A stretch of 64,000 nt of DNA, taken from contig NZ_BMMQ01000002.1 in NCBI RefSeq assembly GCF_014646015.1, forward strand, positions 62,277-126,276, read 5' to 3'. The position numbers were made by a program, and so were the translations under genes. The notes under the pieces are model-generated. The model was not told the DNA's origin, did not search any database, and saw nothing but the letters and a program-made list of their open reading frames with translations. Below are positions 50,488 through 60,133 of this stretch, one piece after another (within the stretch, counting starts at the first letter, position 1; each line of letters opens with the position of its first letter). This DNA is from Microbacterium nanhaiense. Lineage in GTDB: Bacteria; Actinomycetota; Actinomycetes; Actinomycetales; Microbacteriaceae.

Positions 50488-51900
50488 ATGATCGCACTCT
50501 CACTCGCCGAGATCGCCGCCGCCACGAGCGGCCGGGTCGTTCTCGCGGGGGACGCCACCCCCGACACGCTCGTCGACGGATACGTCGACACCGACTCCCG
50601 CAAGATCGCCCCCGGCGACGTCTTCGTCGCGAAGCCCGGTGAGGCGACCGACGGCCACAACTTCGTCGGTGCGGCGCGCGACGCGGGCGCCGCGCTCGCG
50701 CTCGTCGAGCGCGAGGTCGACGTCGCGATCCCGCAGATCGTCGTCACCGATGTCGTCGCCGCGATCGCCGAGCTGGCCCGCGAGGTCGTTGCGCGGGTGC
50801 GCGCGGGCGGGGAGTTGCGCGTGATCGGGATCACGGGCTCCAACGGCAAGACGACGACGAAGAACATGCTTCGCCGGATCCTGGAGGACGAGGGCGAGAC
50901 GGTTGCGCCGATCGCCTCCTACAACAACGCCGTCGGTGCGCCGCTGACGATGCTGCGCGTGCGCGAGTCGACGAAGTACCTCATCTGCGAGCTCGGCGCG
51001 GATGCCCCGGGCCAGATCGCCCGCCTCGCCGGTCTCGTCACCCCCGACGTGGGCGTCGTGCTCATGGTCGGCCTCTCGCACGCAGGCGGTTTCGGCGGCA
51101 TCGACCACACGGCGCGCGCCAAGCGCGAGCTGATCGAGCAGGTGCGTCCGGGCGGGGTCGCGGTGCTCAATGCCGACGACCACCGCGTCGCCGCGATGGC
51201 GTCGACGGCGGAGGAACGCGGCCTTACCGTGCGCCGCTTCGGGGAATCCGACGCGGCGGACGTGCGGGCGAGCAGCATCGTCGTCTCGGCGAGTGGAACC
51301 GATTCGGTGCTCGATATCGACGGCTCCCGGCTCCCGCTTCACCTGCGCGTCCTCGGCGCCCACCACGTCAAGAATGCGATGGCGGCGCTTACCGCCGCGA
51401 TCGCGCTGGGCGTCGAACCCGCCGCCGCGGTCGCCCGACTCGAGACGATCGAGCTCGCCGAGCGCTGGCGCATGCAGGTCATGGGCTCCGAGCGCGTGCG
51501 GATCATCAACGACGCATACAACGCCAGCCCGGACGCGATGCAGGCGGCGCTGCGCACGCTCGCGCAGATCACGGGCGAGGGCGAGCGGATGGTCGCGGTT
51601 CTCGGCGCCATGAGCGAGCTCGGCGAGCACGATGTCGAAGAGCACAGCAAGATCGGCCTCCTGGCGGTGCGGCTGCGGATCCCGCGGATCGTCGTCGTCG
51701 GCAGGGACGCCCGTGCACTGTTCCTCTCGGCCGTGGCCGAGGGCAGCTGGAGCGACGAGGCCGTGTTCTTCGAGACGGCGGACGAGGCGTACGACTATCT
51801 GAAGGATGAGCTGCGCGACGGCGATCGCGTGCTCGTGAAGAGCTCGAACGCGGCGGGGCTTAGGTTCCTCGGCGATCGTCTGGGAGAATTGTTCTCGTGA
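50488..51900 (+). CDS. murF: UDP-N-acetylmuramoyl-tripeptide--D-alanyl-D-alanine ligase
   Basis: 470 residues, complete three-domain Mur ligase. It adds D-Ala-D-Ala to the UDP-MurNAc-tripeptide. N-terminal domain has DSRKIAPGDVFVAKPGEATDGHNFV; the ATP loop is GITGSNGKTTTKNML near residue 113; central block YNNAVGAPLTMLRVRE; and the C-terminal domain WRMQVM and IINDAYNASPDAMQAAL near residue 340. All expected catalytic motifs are present, in contrast to the neighbouring MurD-like protein. The stop overlaps the GTG start of mraY. Confidence 0.96.
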   Translation: MIALSLAEIAAATSGRVVLAGDATPDTLVDGYVDTDSRKIAPGDVFVAKPGEATDGHNFVGAARDAGAALALVEREVDVAIPQIVVTDVVAAIAELAREVVARVRAGGELRVIGITGSNGKTTTKNMLRRILEDEGETVAPIASYNNAVGAPLTMLRVRESTKYLICELGADAPGQIARLAGLVTPDVGVVLMVGLSHAGGFGGIDHTARAKRELIEQVRPGGVAVLNADDHRVAAMASTAEERGLTVRRFGESDAADVRASSIVVSASGTDSVLDIDGSRLPLHLRVLGAHHVKNAMAALTAAIALGVEPAAAVARLETIELAERWRMQVMGSERVRIINDAYNASPDAMQAALRTLAQITGEGERMVAVLGAMSELGEHDVEEHSKIGLLAVRLRIPRIVVVGRDARALFLSAVAEGSWSDEAVFFETADEAYDYLKDELRDGDRVLVKSSNAAGLRFLGDRLGELFS

Positions 51901-53015
51901 GATCACTGTTGGCGGCCGGAGCGATCTCGCTCGCGTTCACGCTTCTGCTGACCCCCGTCTTCTTCCGCATGTTCCGCGCCTGGGGGTGGGGCCAGGTCAT
52001 CCGCACGGACGGCGAAGGCTTCAACGCACCGAAGCACGAGACCAAGCGCGGCACCCTCACGATGGGCGGCGTGATCTTCATCGTCGGCACCATCGTGGGC
52101 TATGTCGCGGGCACGTACGCGGGCGGCAACCCGCCCACGCTCTCCGGCTGGCTCGTGATCTGGACGATGCTGGGATTCGGCACCGTCGGCTTCATCGATG
52201 ACTACATGAAGGTCAAGATGCAGCACTATGCGGGGCTCTCCGGCTGGAAGAAGATCGTCGGCCAGATCCTCGTCATGGTGCCGTTCGGCATCGCCGCACT
52301 CAATTTCCCGAAGGGCGACATCACGCCCGGCTCGCCCTACATCTCGTTCATCCGGGACATCGACGTGCTGAGCTTCGCGACGCTCATCACGACGGTGCCG
52401 ATCGTCGGCTGGTTCCTTTACCTGCTCTGGATCTCCCTGCTCGGCACAGGCTTCAGCAATTCGGTCAACCTCACCGACGGTCTCGACGGCCTTGCGGCGG
52501 GCGCGGGAATCTTCGTGGTCGGCGCATACAGCCTCATCGCCTTCTGGCAGTTCAACCAGGCCTGCGCGGGCGCCGGAACCTCGCCCGACAACATCACCGC
52601 CTGCTACTCCGTCCGCGACCCGCTGGACCTCGCGATCGTGTCGGCCTCCTTCGTGGGTTCGCTCGTCGGCTTCCTCTGGTGGAACGCCCCCAAGGCGAAG
52701 ATCTTCATGGGCGACGTCGGCTCGATGTCGATCGGCGGCGTCATCGTCGCGATGGCGATCCTGACCCGCACCGAGCTGCTGGGCGTGCTGATCGCCGGCC
52801 TCTTCGTGATGTCGAGCGGATCCGTGATCCTGCAGCGCCTCTACTTCAAGCTCACACGAGGCAAGCGCCTCTTCCTGATGAGTCCCATCCACCACCACTT
52901 CGAGCTCCGCGGGTGGCAGGAATCGACGATCGTGGTGCGGTTCTGGATCATCGCGGCACTGTTCGCCATCACGGGCGTCGGCATGCTCTACATCGAATGG
53001 CTTTCCCGCGTATGA
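51897..53015 (+). CDS. mraY: Phospho-N-acetylmuramoyl-pentapeptide-transferase
   Basis: 372 residues, ten membrane helices. It transfers phospho-MurNAc-pentapeptide to undecaprenyl phosphate, making lipid I. Active-site motifs include FIDDYMKVK (Asp-Asp near residue 100), SVNLTDGLDGLAAG near 190, FMGDVGSMSIGG near 280, and the HHHFELRGW box near 332. It overlaps both neighbours (murF by four bases, murD-like by four), marking tight coupling. Confidence 0.97.
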   Translation: MRSLLAAGAISLAFTLLLTPVFFRMFRAWGWGQVIRTDGEGFNAPKHETKRGTLTMGGVIFIVGTIVGYVAGTYAGGNPPTLSGWLVIWTMLGFGTVGFIDDYMKVKMQHYAGLSGWKKIVGQILVMVPFGIAALNFPKGDITPGSPYISFIRDIDVLSFATLITTVPIVGWFLYLLWISLLGTGFSNSVNLTDGLDGLAAGAGIFVVGAYSLIAFWQFNQACAGAGTSPDNITACYSVRDPLDLAIVSASFVGSLVGFLWWNAPKAKIFMGDVGSMSIGGVIVAMAILTRTELLGVLIAGLFVMSSGSVILQRLYFKLTRGKRLFLMSPIHHHFELRGWQESTIVVRFWIIAALFAITGVGMLYIEWLSRV

Positions 53016-54127
53016 CCTCTCGTCTCGACTCACTCGACAGCTGGAACGCGGATTGGGCGGGCCTCAAGGTTGCGGTGCTCGGCCTGGGATCCGCCGGATT
53101 CGCGGCGGCCGACACGCTCGCCGAACTCGGCGCTCAGGTGCTGGTCGTCACCGAGCAGGCGGCCGACGAGTACGCGCGCCTGCTGTCGGTGATCGGTGCT
53201 CAGCTGATCGAGACCGACCGCGACCGCGTCGCGCCGACCGTCGATGGCTTCGCGCCCGACGTCATCGTCGCCTCGCCCGGCTTCGCGCCGAGCCACCCGG
53301 CCGTGCGGTGGGCGCTCGAATCCGGCGTTGCCCTGTGGGGCGACGTCGAACTCGCCTGGCGCGTGCGCGACAAGGTCGCGCGCCCCGACGGCTCGCCCGC
53401 CGAGTGGATCCTCGTGACCGGCACGGTGGGGAAGACGACGACGGCCGAACTCGCCTCGCTCATGCTCGTCGAGGCGGGTCTGCGCGCCGCGCCGTGCGGG
53501 GCGAACGGCATTCCCGTGCTCGACGCCGTCCGCGATCCCGCGGGCTTCGACGCGCTCGTCCTCGAATTGTCGAGCGCGCAGCTGTGGTACCTCGGCCTCT
53601 CGGCGGGCGCAGGCGCCCCGCAGCCGATCGCGAGCGTGTGCCTCAACCTCGGTGAGACCGCCCTCGGCTGGCACGAGAGCGCCGCCCACTATCGCGATGC
53701 GATGGCCGTCGTGTACCGCTTCACGCGGATCGCGTGCGTGTACAACAAGCGAGACGACGCCACCATGCGCATGGTGGAAGAAGCCGACGTAATCGAGGGC
53801 GCACGCGCCGTCGGCGTGGACCTCGGCGTGCCGGGCCCCAGCGACCTCGGCATCGTCGACGGGATCCTCGCGGACCGCGCCTTCGTCGAGAACCGCCACA
53901 CATCGGCGGCGGAGCTGACGACACTCGAGCACCTCGCGGGACTCGGCCTCGCCGTTCCGGAAATCGTCGCCGATGTTCTCTTCGCCGCGGCGCTCGCGCG
54001 GTCGATGGGCGCCGAGCCCGCGTCGATCCACCGGGCGCTGGGGAGCGTCGAGTATGGTCGGCGGCGTGAGGTCGCGGCCGAGCGGGAGGAGAACGCCGAT
54101 GGCGACGAAGGCTCCGCAGAAGCCTGA
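53012..54127 (+). CDS. murD: MurD-like protein lacking the C-terminal domain and most catalytic residues
   Basis: 371 residues, against 480-500 for actinobacterial MurD. The N-terminal Rossmann-like domain (VAVLGLGSAGFAAADTLAELGAQVLV) and most of the central domain align with MurD, but key sites are altered by comparison with remembered sequences. The ATP loop GTNGKTT reads GTVGKTT; the block normally NLADDHLDWHGS reads NLGETALGWHES, losing the Asp-His pair; the carbamylated lysine position (DAK) reads DAM; GNIG reads GANG. The frame stops where the ligase C-terminal domain should begin, so the DSKATN block is absent. There is no internal stop or frameshift. The last 29 bases overlap ftsW. 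It cannot be an active D-Glu ligase as read. Confidence 0.85.
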   Translation: MTSRLDSLDSWNADWAGLKVAVLGLGSAGFAAADTLAELGAQVLVVTEQAADEYARLLSVIGAQLIETDRDRVAPTVDGFAPDVIVASPGFAPSHPAVRWALESGVALWGDVELAWRVRDKVARPDGSPAEWILVTGTVGKTTTAELASLMLVEAGLRAAPCGANGIPVLDAVRDPAGFDALVLELSSAQLWYLGLSAGAGAPQPIASVCLNLGETALGWHESAAHYRDAMAVVYRFTRIACVYNKRDDATMRMVEEADVIEGARAVGVDLGVPGPSDLGIVDGILADRAFVENRHTSAAELTTLEHLAGLGLAVPEIVADVLFAAALARSMGAEPASIHRALGSVEYGRRREVAAEREENADGDEGSAEA

Positions 54128-55301
54128 TTCGCGACCGCTCGCGGTCCGGATTGGGGTCGGCCAACTCGCGAAGCCGCCGTCGCTCGAGTTCCTCCTGATC
54201 GGATCCGCGGCGATCCTCCTCACGGCGTTCGGCGTGGTGATGGCGTTCTCGGCAACGACCGTCGAATCGCTGAAGAACTCAGGCTCTCCCTATGCCGGCG
54301 GCATCACCCACCTGATCTACGCGGCCGTGGGGGTTCCGCTCATGCTCGTCATGAGCCTGTTGTCGCTGCGCTGGTTGCAGCGCCTCGCGTGGCCCGCGCT
54401 CATCCTGGGCATCGGCCTGCAGCTGATCGTCTTCACGCCGCTCGGCGACGCGCAGGGCGGAAACCGCAACTGGTTCTACATCGGCGGCATGTCGATCCAG
54501 CCCTCCGAGTTCCTGAAGGCCGGACTCGTGCTCTGGCTCGCGTACATCCTGTTCCGCAAGCAGGCGCTGATCGATCGCTTCTGGCACTTCGCCATCCCGG
54601 CGCTGCCCGTCGCGGGCCTCGCGATGGCCACCGTGCTCGCGGGCGAAGACCTCGGCACCGTGATGATCATGGCGCTCGTGGCGTTCGGCACGATGTACTT
54701 CGCGGGCGTCAAGCTGCGCTTCCTCGGCCCGATCGTCATCGCCGGCGCGACGCTCGTGACGGTCTTCGTCGTCACGAGCCAGAACCGCATGGACCGACTG
54801 CTCGCCGTCTTCGATCCGAACTGCGACCCGAGCGGGCAGTGCTATCAGCCGTACCACGGCCTCTGGGGGCTCGCCGGCGGGGGCATCTTCGGGCGGGGAC
54901 TCGGCAACTCCCACGAGAAGTACAACTGGCTGCCCGCTGCGGCCGACGACTACATCTTCGCGATCGTGGGCGAGGAGCTGGGGCTCGTCGGCTGCCTCGT
55001 GCTCTTCGCCCTGTTCGTCGTGCTCGGCGTGGGCATCGTTCGGATCCTGCGCCGGAGCGACTCGATGTTCGTGCGCGCGCTGGCGGGCGGCATCGGGGTG
55101 TGGATCCTCGGGCAGGCCCTCGTGAACATCGGCGTCGTGCTCCGACTGTTCCCGACGCTCGGTGTGCCGCTGCCGTATCTCTCATCGGGAGGATCGTCGC
55201 TCATCGCGGTCCTCATCGTCACCGGCGTGCTGCTCGCCCTCACCCGTACGCTGCCTGAGACCGAGCGCGCCGAACGCCGGGCGCAGACTCCCGGCAAGTA
55301 G
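54099..55301 (+). CDS. ftsW: Septal peptidoglycan polymerase FtsW (SEDS family)
   Basis: 400 residues, about ten membrane helices. It polymerises lipid II glycan chains at the septum with FtsI. SEDS signatures: [19 protein letters not shown] near residue 140, [13 protein letters not shown] near 255, and the catalytic-loop region [19 protein letters not shown] near 270, with ending block [16 protein letters not shown]. The start ATG ([10 protein letters not shown]) has GGGAGGAG upstream, inside the murD-like frame. A TAGGAT at the stop codon is probably the -10 of murG. Confidence 0.96.
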   Translation: MATKAPQKPDSRPLAVRIGVGQLAKPPSLEFLLIGSAAILLTAFGVVMAFSATTVESLKNSGSPYAGGITHLIYAAVGVPLMLVMSLLSLRWLQRLAWPALILGIGLQLIVFTPLGDAQGGNRNWFYIGGMSIQPSEFLKAGLVLWLAYILFRKQALIDRFWHFAIPALPVAGLAMATVLAGEDLGTVMIMALVAFGTMYFAGVKLRFLGPIVIAGATLVTVFVVTSQNRMDRLLAVFDPNCDPSGQCYQPYHGLWGLAGGGIFGRGLGNSHEKYNWLPAAADDYIFAIVGEELGLVGCLVLFALFVVLGVGIVRILRRSDSMFVRALAGGIGVWILGQALVNIGVVLRLFPTLGVPLPYLSSGGSSLIAVLIVTGVLLALTRTLPETERAERRAQTPGK

Positions 55302-55310
55302 GATCGTCCG

Positions 55311-56393
55311 GTGACGACCTACCTTCTCGCCGGCGGGGGAACCGCCGGACACGTGAACCCCATGCTCGCGGTCGCCGATGGACTGCGCGCTCGGAACCCG
55401 GAGGATACGGTGCTCATCCTCGGCACGGCCGAGGGCCTCGAATCCCGCCTCGTTCCCGAGCGGGGGTACGAGCTGCTGGTCGTGCCGAAGGTTCCCTTCC
55501 CGCGCAAGCCGAACGCGGCCGCGCTGCGCTTCCCCGCGCGCTACTCCGCCGCCGTGAAGACCGTGCGCGGATACATCCGCGATCGCGGCGTCGATGTCGT
55601 CCTCGGCGTCGGCGGATACGCCTCGGCGCCCGCCTACTCGGCGGCGAAGAAGGAGCGCATCCCCGCCGTCGTGCACGAGGCGAACGCGCGGCCCGGTCTC
55701 GCGAACGTCCTGGGCGCGCGCTCGGCCGCCGCGGTCGGCGTCGCCTTCGAGGGCACGCCGCTGCGACGCGGCGAGGTCGTCGGCATGCCGTTGAGGCCCG
55801 AGATCGTCGGCCTCGATCGCCCGGCCCTGCGCGCGGAGGCGGCGCGCTTCTTCGGCCTGGATCCGGAGCGGCCCGTGCTTCTCGTCTTCGGCGGGTCGCT
55901 CGGAGCGCGGCGCATCAACGCCACGCTCGCCGACTCCTGGCGCGCGATCGCCGATGCCGGCTGGCAGATCCTGCACGCCACGGGGGAGAAGAACGACACC
56001 CCGGACTCCGGCGACGCACGATACGTCACCGTGCCCTATCTCGACCGCATGGACCTCGCCTTCGCGCTGGCGGACCTGATCGTCGCGCGCTCGGGCGCAT
56101 CCACCGTGTCCGAGGTGTCCGCGCTGGGGATCCCCGCCATCTATGTGCCCTACCCCGTCGGGAACGGCGAGCAACGCTTCAACGCCGCCGCCGCCGTGGA
56201 CGCGGGCGCTGCCCGCATCGTCGACGATGCCGATTTCACGGGCGACTACGTGCGCGCCACGCTCGTGCCGCTGCTGAACGACCACGCCGCCATCGCGGCG
56301 ATGACGTCCGCCGCCGAGGGCGTCGGCACGCGCCGAGGCACCGAGAACGTGATGGCGCACCTCGACCGCGCACTCAAGGAGAACCGCCGATGA
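55311..56393 (+). CDS. murG: UDP-GlcNAc:lipid I N-acetylglucosaminyltransferase
   Basis: 360 residues. It converts lipid I to lipid II. The N-terminal lipid-binding loop is [20 protein letters not shown] (residue 6 on); a second glycine-rich loop is [11 protein letters not shown] near 100, and the UDP-sugar site [13 protein letters not shown] near 190 and [13 protein letters not shown] near 270. The GTG start is preceded by TAGGAT (55299-55304, overlapping the ftsW stop) and six bases, without a ribosome binding site, so an internal leaderless promoter is likely. It overlaps murC by four bases. Confidence 0.96.
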   Translation: MTTYLLAGGGTAGHVNPMLAVADGLRARNPEDTVLILGTAEGLESRLVPERGYELLVVPKVPFPRKPNAAALRFPARYSAAVKTVRGYIRDRGVDVVLGVGGYASAPAYSAAKKERIPAVVHEANARPGLANVLGARSAAAVGVAFEGTPLRRGEVVGMPLRPEIVGLDRPALRAEAARFFGLDPERPVLLVFGGSLGARRINATLADSWRAIADAGWQILHATGEKNDTPDSGDARYVTVPYLDRMDLAFALADLIVARSGASTVSEVSALGIPAIYVPYPVGNGEQRFNAAAAVDAGAARIVDDADFTGDYVRATLVPLLNDHAAIAAMTSAAEGVGTRRGTENVMAHLDRALKENRR

Positions 56394-57778
56394 TCGCCCC
56401 CGACCTGACCGTTCCGATTCCCGACGAGATCCGCGCCGTGCACTTCATCGGCATCGGCGGATCCGGCATCTCGGGCCTCGCCCGGATGTTTCTGGACGCG
56501 GGGATCCCGGTGTCCGGATCCGACCGCGCGGAGAGCCAGAACACGCGGGATCTCGCCGCTCTCGGGGCGCGCGTGTTCATCGGCCACGACGACGCCAACC
56601 TCGACGCCGTCGAGGGCCTCGACACCGTCGTCTACACGGGCGCGATCTGGCCCGAGAACCCCGAGTTCCTCGCGGCGAAGGAACGCGGCCTCGCCGTGCT
56701 GCACCGCTCCCAGGCGCTGAAGTACCTCATCGATTCCCGGCGCCTCGTCTCCGTCGCGGGCGCGCACGGCAAGACCACCTCGACGGGAATGATCGTCTCC
56801 GCGCTCGCAGAGCTCGGCGCCGACCCGAGCTTCGTCAACGGCGGCGTCATCCAGCAGTACGGCGTCTCGAGCCGGGCCGGCCGCGACGATCTCTTCGTCA
56901 TCGAGGCCGACGAATCGGACGGCACCTTCCTCATCTACGAGACGTCGATCGCGCTCATCACGAACGTCGACGCCGACCACCTCGACCACTACGGTTCGCA
57001 CGAGGCGTTCGACGACGCGTTCGTGACCTTCGCCGATGCCGCGCGCGAGGCGGTCGTGATCTCCTCCGATGATCCCGGGGCGCGGCGCGTCGCCGCGCGT
57101 CTGGCGCACCCGAACGTCGTGAGCTTCGGTCTCGCGGAGGGCGCCGACGTGCGCCTCGTGGAGGAAGCCGGATCCGCCTGGCTGGTGCGCGGCGACGAGC
57201 GCGCGCCGCTCGAGCTCTCGGTACCCGGCCAGCACAACCGCATTAACGCGGCGGGGGCGGTGGCCGTGCTCGTCGCCCTCGGCCACGACTTCGTCTCCGC
57301 GACGCGAGCGGTCGCGAGCTTCGGCGGCACGGTGCGCCGTTTCGAGCTGCACGGCTCGCGGCGCGGCGTGCGCGTCTACGACGACTACGCACACCACCCC
57401 ACGGAGGTCGCCGCCGCACTCGCCGCGGCACGCTCGGTCGTGGGAACGGGGCGCATCATCGCTCTGCATCAGCCGCACACCTATTCGCGCACGAAGCTCA
57501 TGGCCGACGACTTCGCGCGCGTGCTCGAGGAGTACGCCGACCACTCGGTCGTGCTCGACGTCTACGGTGCGCGCGAGGACCCGATCCCCGGTGTGACCGG
57601 CGAGCTCGTCGAGAAGGGGTTTTCGGATCCGCGCAACGTCTCCTACGTGCCGGACTGGCAGGCGGCGGCCGAGCGCGCCGCGGAGGTTGCGAACGACGGC
57701 GACTTCATCATCACCCTCGGCTGCGGCAACGTCTACCAGATCATCCCGCAGGTGCTCGACGCCCTGCAGCCGGAGTAA
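56390..57778 (+). CDS. murC: UDP-N-acetylmuramate--L-alanine ligase
   Basis: 462 residues, complete Mur ligase. It adds L-Ala to UDP-MurNAc. Motifs: [15 protein letters not shown] near residue 20, ATP loop [13 protein letters not shown] near 123, [12 protein letters not shown] near 188 retaining the Asp-His pair and the downstream residues missing in the MurD-like protein, and the C-terminal [12 protein letters not shown] near 330. Coupled to murG by ATGA; ftsQ begins three bases after its stop. Confidence 0.96.
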   Translation: MIAPDLTVPIPDEIRAVHFIGIGGSGISGLARMFLDAGIPVSGSDRAESQNTRDLAALGARVFIGHDDANLDAVEGLDTVVYTGAIWPENPEFLAAKERGLAVLHRSQALKYLIDSRRLVSVAGAHGKTTSTGMIVSALAELGADPSFVNGGVIQQYGVSSRAGRDDLFVIEADESDGTFLIYETSIALITNVDADHLDHYGSHEAFDDAFVTFADAAREAVVISSDDPGARRVAARLAHPNVVSFGLAEGADVRLVEEAGSAWLVRGDERAPLELSVPGQHNRINAAGAVAVLVALGHDFVSATRAVASFGGTVRRFELHGSRRGVRVYDDYAHHPTEVAAALAAARSVVGTGRIIALHQPHTYSRTKLMADDFARVLEEYADHSVVLDVYGAREDPIPGVTGELVEKGFSDPRNVSYVPDWQAAAERAAEVANDGDFIITLGCGNVYQIIPQVLDALQPE

Positions 57779-57781
57779 ACC

Positions 57782-58804
57782 GTGAAGCGCCCCGGACCGC
57801 TTCCTCCGCAGCCTTCCCGCAGGCCGGATCCCCTCGAGGATCCGGTCGTCGAGGAGGACGCACAGGGCCCGCGCGGGCGCGGCCGGGGCGGGGCGCTGCT
57901 CACGTTCGGCCGACGGAAGTCGAGAAACGAGCCGTCGGAGGAGTTCGCCGCCGAGACGAAGACCGAGACGGAGCCCGACGCAGCCGCCGACGGCGCCGCA
58001 CGACCCGACGACGCCGTGCCCGGCGCCCGGCGCGGGGAGCGGCAGCTCTCGGAGTGGCGGGCGCGCCGGCGTCAGCGACGCGCCGAGCGGGCCGAGGTGC
58101 GCCGCTTCACCGAGAGGATGCGGCGTCGTCGTGCGGCGTGGATCGGATCCGTGGGTGCGGTGGTGCTTCTGGCGGTCGGAACGATCGGCGCGGCGTACAG
58201 CCCGCTCTTCGCCGTGCAGACGATCGAGGTGCAGGGCGCTTCGACGCTCGATCCGCAGCGCGTGCAGGACGCACTGAGTCAGCAGGCCGGGCGCGCCTTG
58301 CCGCTCGTGGACCGCGATGAGATCCGCGCGAAGCTCACGTCGTTCCCGGAGATCGAGACCTACTCGGTGCAGTCGCGGCCGCCCCACACCCTCGTGGTGA
58401 CGATCGTCGAACGCACGCCGGTGGCCGCCGTGGCGACCGACGCGGGATTCACGACGGTCGATGCCGCCGGCGTCGCGCTCGCGACGAGCGAGGAGCAGCC
58501 GGAGGGGCTGCCGCTCGCCGAGGTCGAGGCCGGACTGGATTCCGACGCCTTCGCGGCGGTCGGACAGGTACTCCGCGCGCTGCCGGACGAGCTCCGCGCC
58601 CGCGTGCTTCGGATCACGGCGACGAGCCGCGAGGACGTGAGCTTCGAGCTGACCGACGGCGATGGGGTCCGGGTGATCTGGGGGAGCCCGGGCGATACCG
58701 CCGAGAAGGTGAGGGTTCTCACCTCGGCCTTTGCGGCGACGCCGCCCGACACCGTGTCGAGTTACGACGTGTCATCGTCGGGCGTGCTCGTCGTCACCGA
58801 GTGA
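57782..58804 (+). CDS. ftsQ: Cell division protein FtsQ
   Basis: 340 residues from GTG. A long, charged, disordered cytoplasmic region (residues 1-115) precedes the membrane helix (AAWIGSVGAVVLLAVGTIGAAYSPLF), then the POTRA domain (VQTIEVQGASTLDPQRVQDAL) and the FtsQ beta domain. FtsQ recruits FtsB/FtsL at the septum. The cytoplasmic region is rich in Arg and Pro and much longer than in E. coli, as in other actinobacteria. It is followed by a 171-base leader before ftsZ. Confidence 0.93.
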   Translation: MKRPGPLPPQPSRRPDPLEDPVVEEDAQGPRGRGRGGALLTFGRRKSRNEPSEEFAAETKTETEPDAAADGAARPDDAVPGARRGERQLSEWRARRRQRRAERAEVRRFTERMRRRRAAWIGSVGAVVLLAVGTIGAAYSPLFAVQTIEVQGASTLDPQRVQDALSQQAGRALPLVDRDEIRAKLTSFPEIETYSVQSRPPHTLVVTIVERTPVAAVATDAGFTTVDAAGVALATSEEQPEGLPLAEVEAGLDSDAFAAVGQVLRALPDELRARVLRITATSREDVSFELTDGDGVRVIWGSPGDTAEKVRVLTSAFAATPPDTVSSYDVSSSGVLVVTE

Positions 58805-58909
58805 CGCGACACGACATTTTCTTCCGACACGCCACGGCGCGCCACGGCCATCTTGCGCCGTCGTGCACGTAGCGTCAGTACGAGCAAATTCCATGCCGAT
58901 GAATACTTT

Positions 58910-58934
58910 AACCTTCTTGTTGAACTTGAAGGTT
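58910..58934. promoter_or_regulatory. Inverted repeat in the ftsZ leader
   Basis: AACCTTC ... GAAGGTT, perfect seven-base arms separated by 11 bases, in an AT-rich stretch 42 bases before ftsZ. It could be an FtsR-type activator site or an RNA hairpin affecting translation. The window encodes an FtsR-like regulator at 33100. Confidence 0.5.
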
Positions 58935-58975
58935 CACCGTTTCGGCACAGCCCAGGTTCCGTCTATGGAGGCAGC

Positions 58976-60133
58976 ATGAGCCAGAACCAGAACTACCTCG
59001 CCGTCATCAAGGTGGTCGGTGTCGGTGGCGGCGGCGTCAACGCCGTCAACCGCATGATCGAGCTCGGGCTGCGTGGCGTCGAGTTCATCGCGATCAACAC
59101 CGACGCGCAGGCGCTGCTCATGAGCGAGGCCGACGTCAAGCTGGATGTCGGACGCGACCTCACCCGCGGCCTCGGTGCCGGCGCCGACCCCGAGGTGGGG
59201 CGCCGCGCGGCAGAGGACCACCAGGAGGAGATCGAGCAGGCGCTCGCCGGCGCCGATATGGTGTTCGTCACGGCGGGAGAGGGCGGTGGCACCGGAACGG
59301 GCGGCGCGCCCGTCGTCGCGCGCATCGCCAAGTCGATCGGTGCCCTCACGATCGGTGTCGTCACGAAGCCGTTCTCCTTCGAAGGCCGCCGCCGCCAGCA
59401 GCAGGCCGAGCTGGGCGTGGCGACGCTCAAGGAGGAGGTCGACACGCTGATCGTCGTGCCGAACGACCGCCTGCTCGAGATCAGCGACCGCGGCATCTCG
59501 ATGGTCGAGGCCTTCGCGACCGCCGACCAGGTCCTCCTCGCCGGTGTTCAGGGCATCACCGACCTGATCACGACCCCCGGCCTGATCAACCTCGACTTCG
59601 CCGACGTCAAGAGCGTGATGCAGGGCGCCGGTAGCGCGCTCATGGGCATCGGATCCGCCCGCGGCGCCGATCGTGCCATCAAGGCGGCCGAGCTCGCCGT
59701 CGAGTCGCCGCTCCTGGAGGCGTCCATCGAGGGCGCGCACGGTGTGCTGCTCTCGATCCAGGGTGGTTCGAACCTCGGCATCTTCGAGATCAACGACGCG
59801 GCCCGCCTCGTGCAGGAGGCCGCTCACCCCGAGGCGAACATCATCTTCGGAACGGTCATCGACGACACGCTGGGCGACGAGGTGCGCGTCACGGTCGTCG
59901 CGGCAGGTTTCGACGGCGGAGAGCCGCAGCCCCGCGTCGAGGTGCCGACCTTCCCCGCGCGCAACGAGCCGGTGGCGAGGCCCTCGCTCCCGGGAGATTT
60001 CGCGACGGAGAAGGCGCCCGAGCTGCCCGCGCAGGTCTCGGTGCCCCCGGTGACGACGGCGCCCGCGCTCAACGAGTCGAGCGGATTCGACGACGACGAG
60101 GATGGCATCGACATCCCGGAGTTCCTGAAGTAA
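58976..60133 (+). CDS. ftsZ: Cell division protein FtsZ
   Basis: 385 residues. Tubulin-like GTPase forming the Z-ring. The GTP-binding loops include [18 protein letters not shown] (residue 10), the tubulin signature [15 protein letters not shown] near 100, and the catalytic T7 loop [12 protein letters not shown] near 200. The C-terminal tail ends [10 protein letters not shown], the conserved partner-binding peptide. The start [10 protein letters not shown] has GGAGGC nine bases upstream; an in-frame upstream extension is unlike the family. It overlaps the yggS start by one base. Confidence 0.98.
   Translation: MSQNQNYLAVIKVVGVGGGGVNAVNRMIELGLRGVEFIAINTDAQALLMSEADVKLDVGRDLTRGLGAGADPEVGRRAAEDHQEEIEQALAGADMVFVTAGEGGGTGTGGAPVVARIAKSIGALTIGVVTKPFSFEGRRRQQQAELGVATLKEEVDTLIVVPNDRLLEISDRGISMVEAFATADQVLLAGVQGITDLITTPGLINLDFADVKSVMQGAGSALMGIGSARGADRAIKAAELAVESPLLEASIEGAHGVLLSIQGGSNLGIFEINDAARLVQEAAHPEANIIFGTVIDDTLGDEVRVTVVAAGFDGGEPQPRVEVPTFPARNEPVARPSLPGDFATEKAPELPAQVSVPPVTTAPALNESSGFDDDEDGIDIPEFLK

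Noticed and set aside
50488..51900. The possibility that the gene after ftsI is a murE-murF fusion or a MurE
   Set aside because: It is of single-ligase length and carries the MurF C-terminal block (DAYNASPDAM) instead of the MurE DNPR-type motif.
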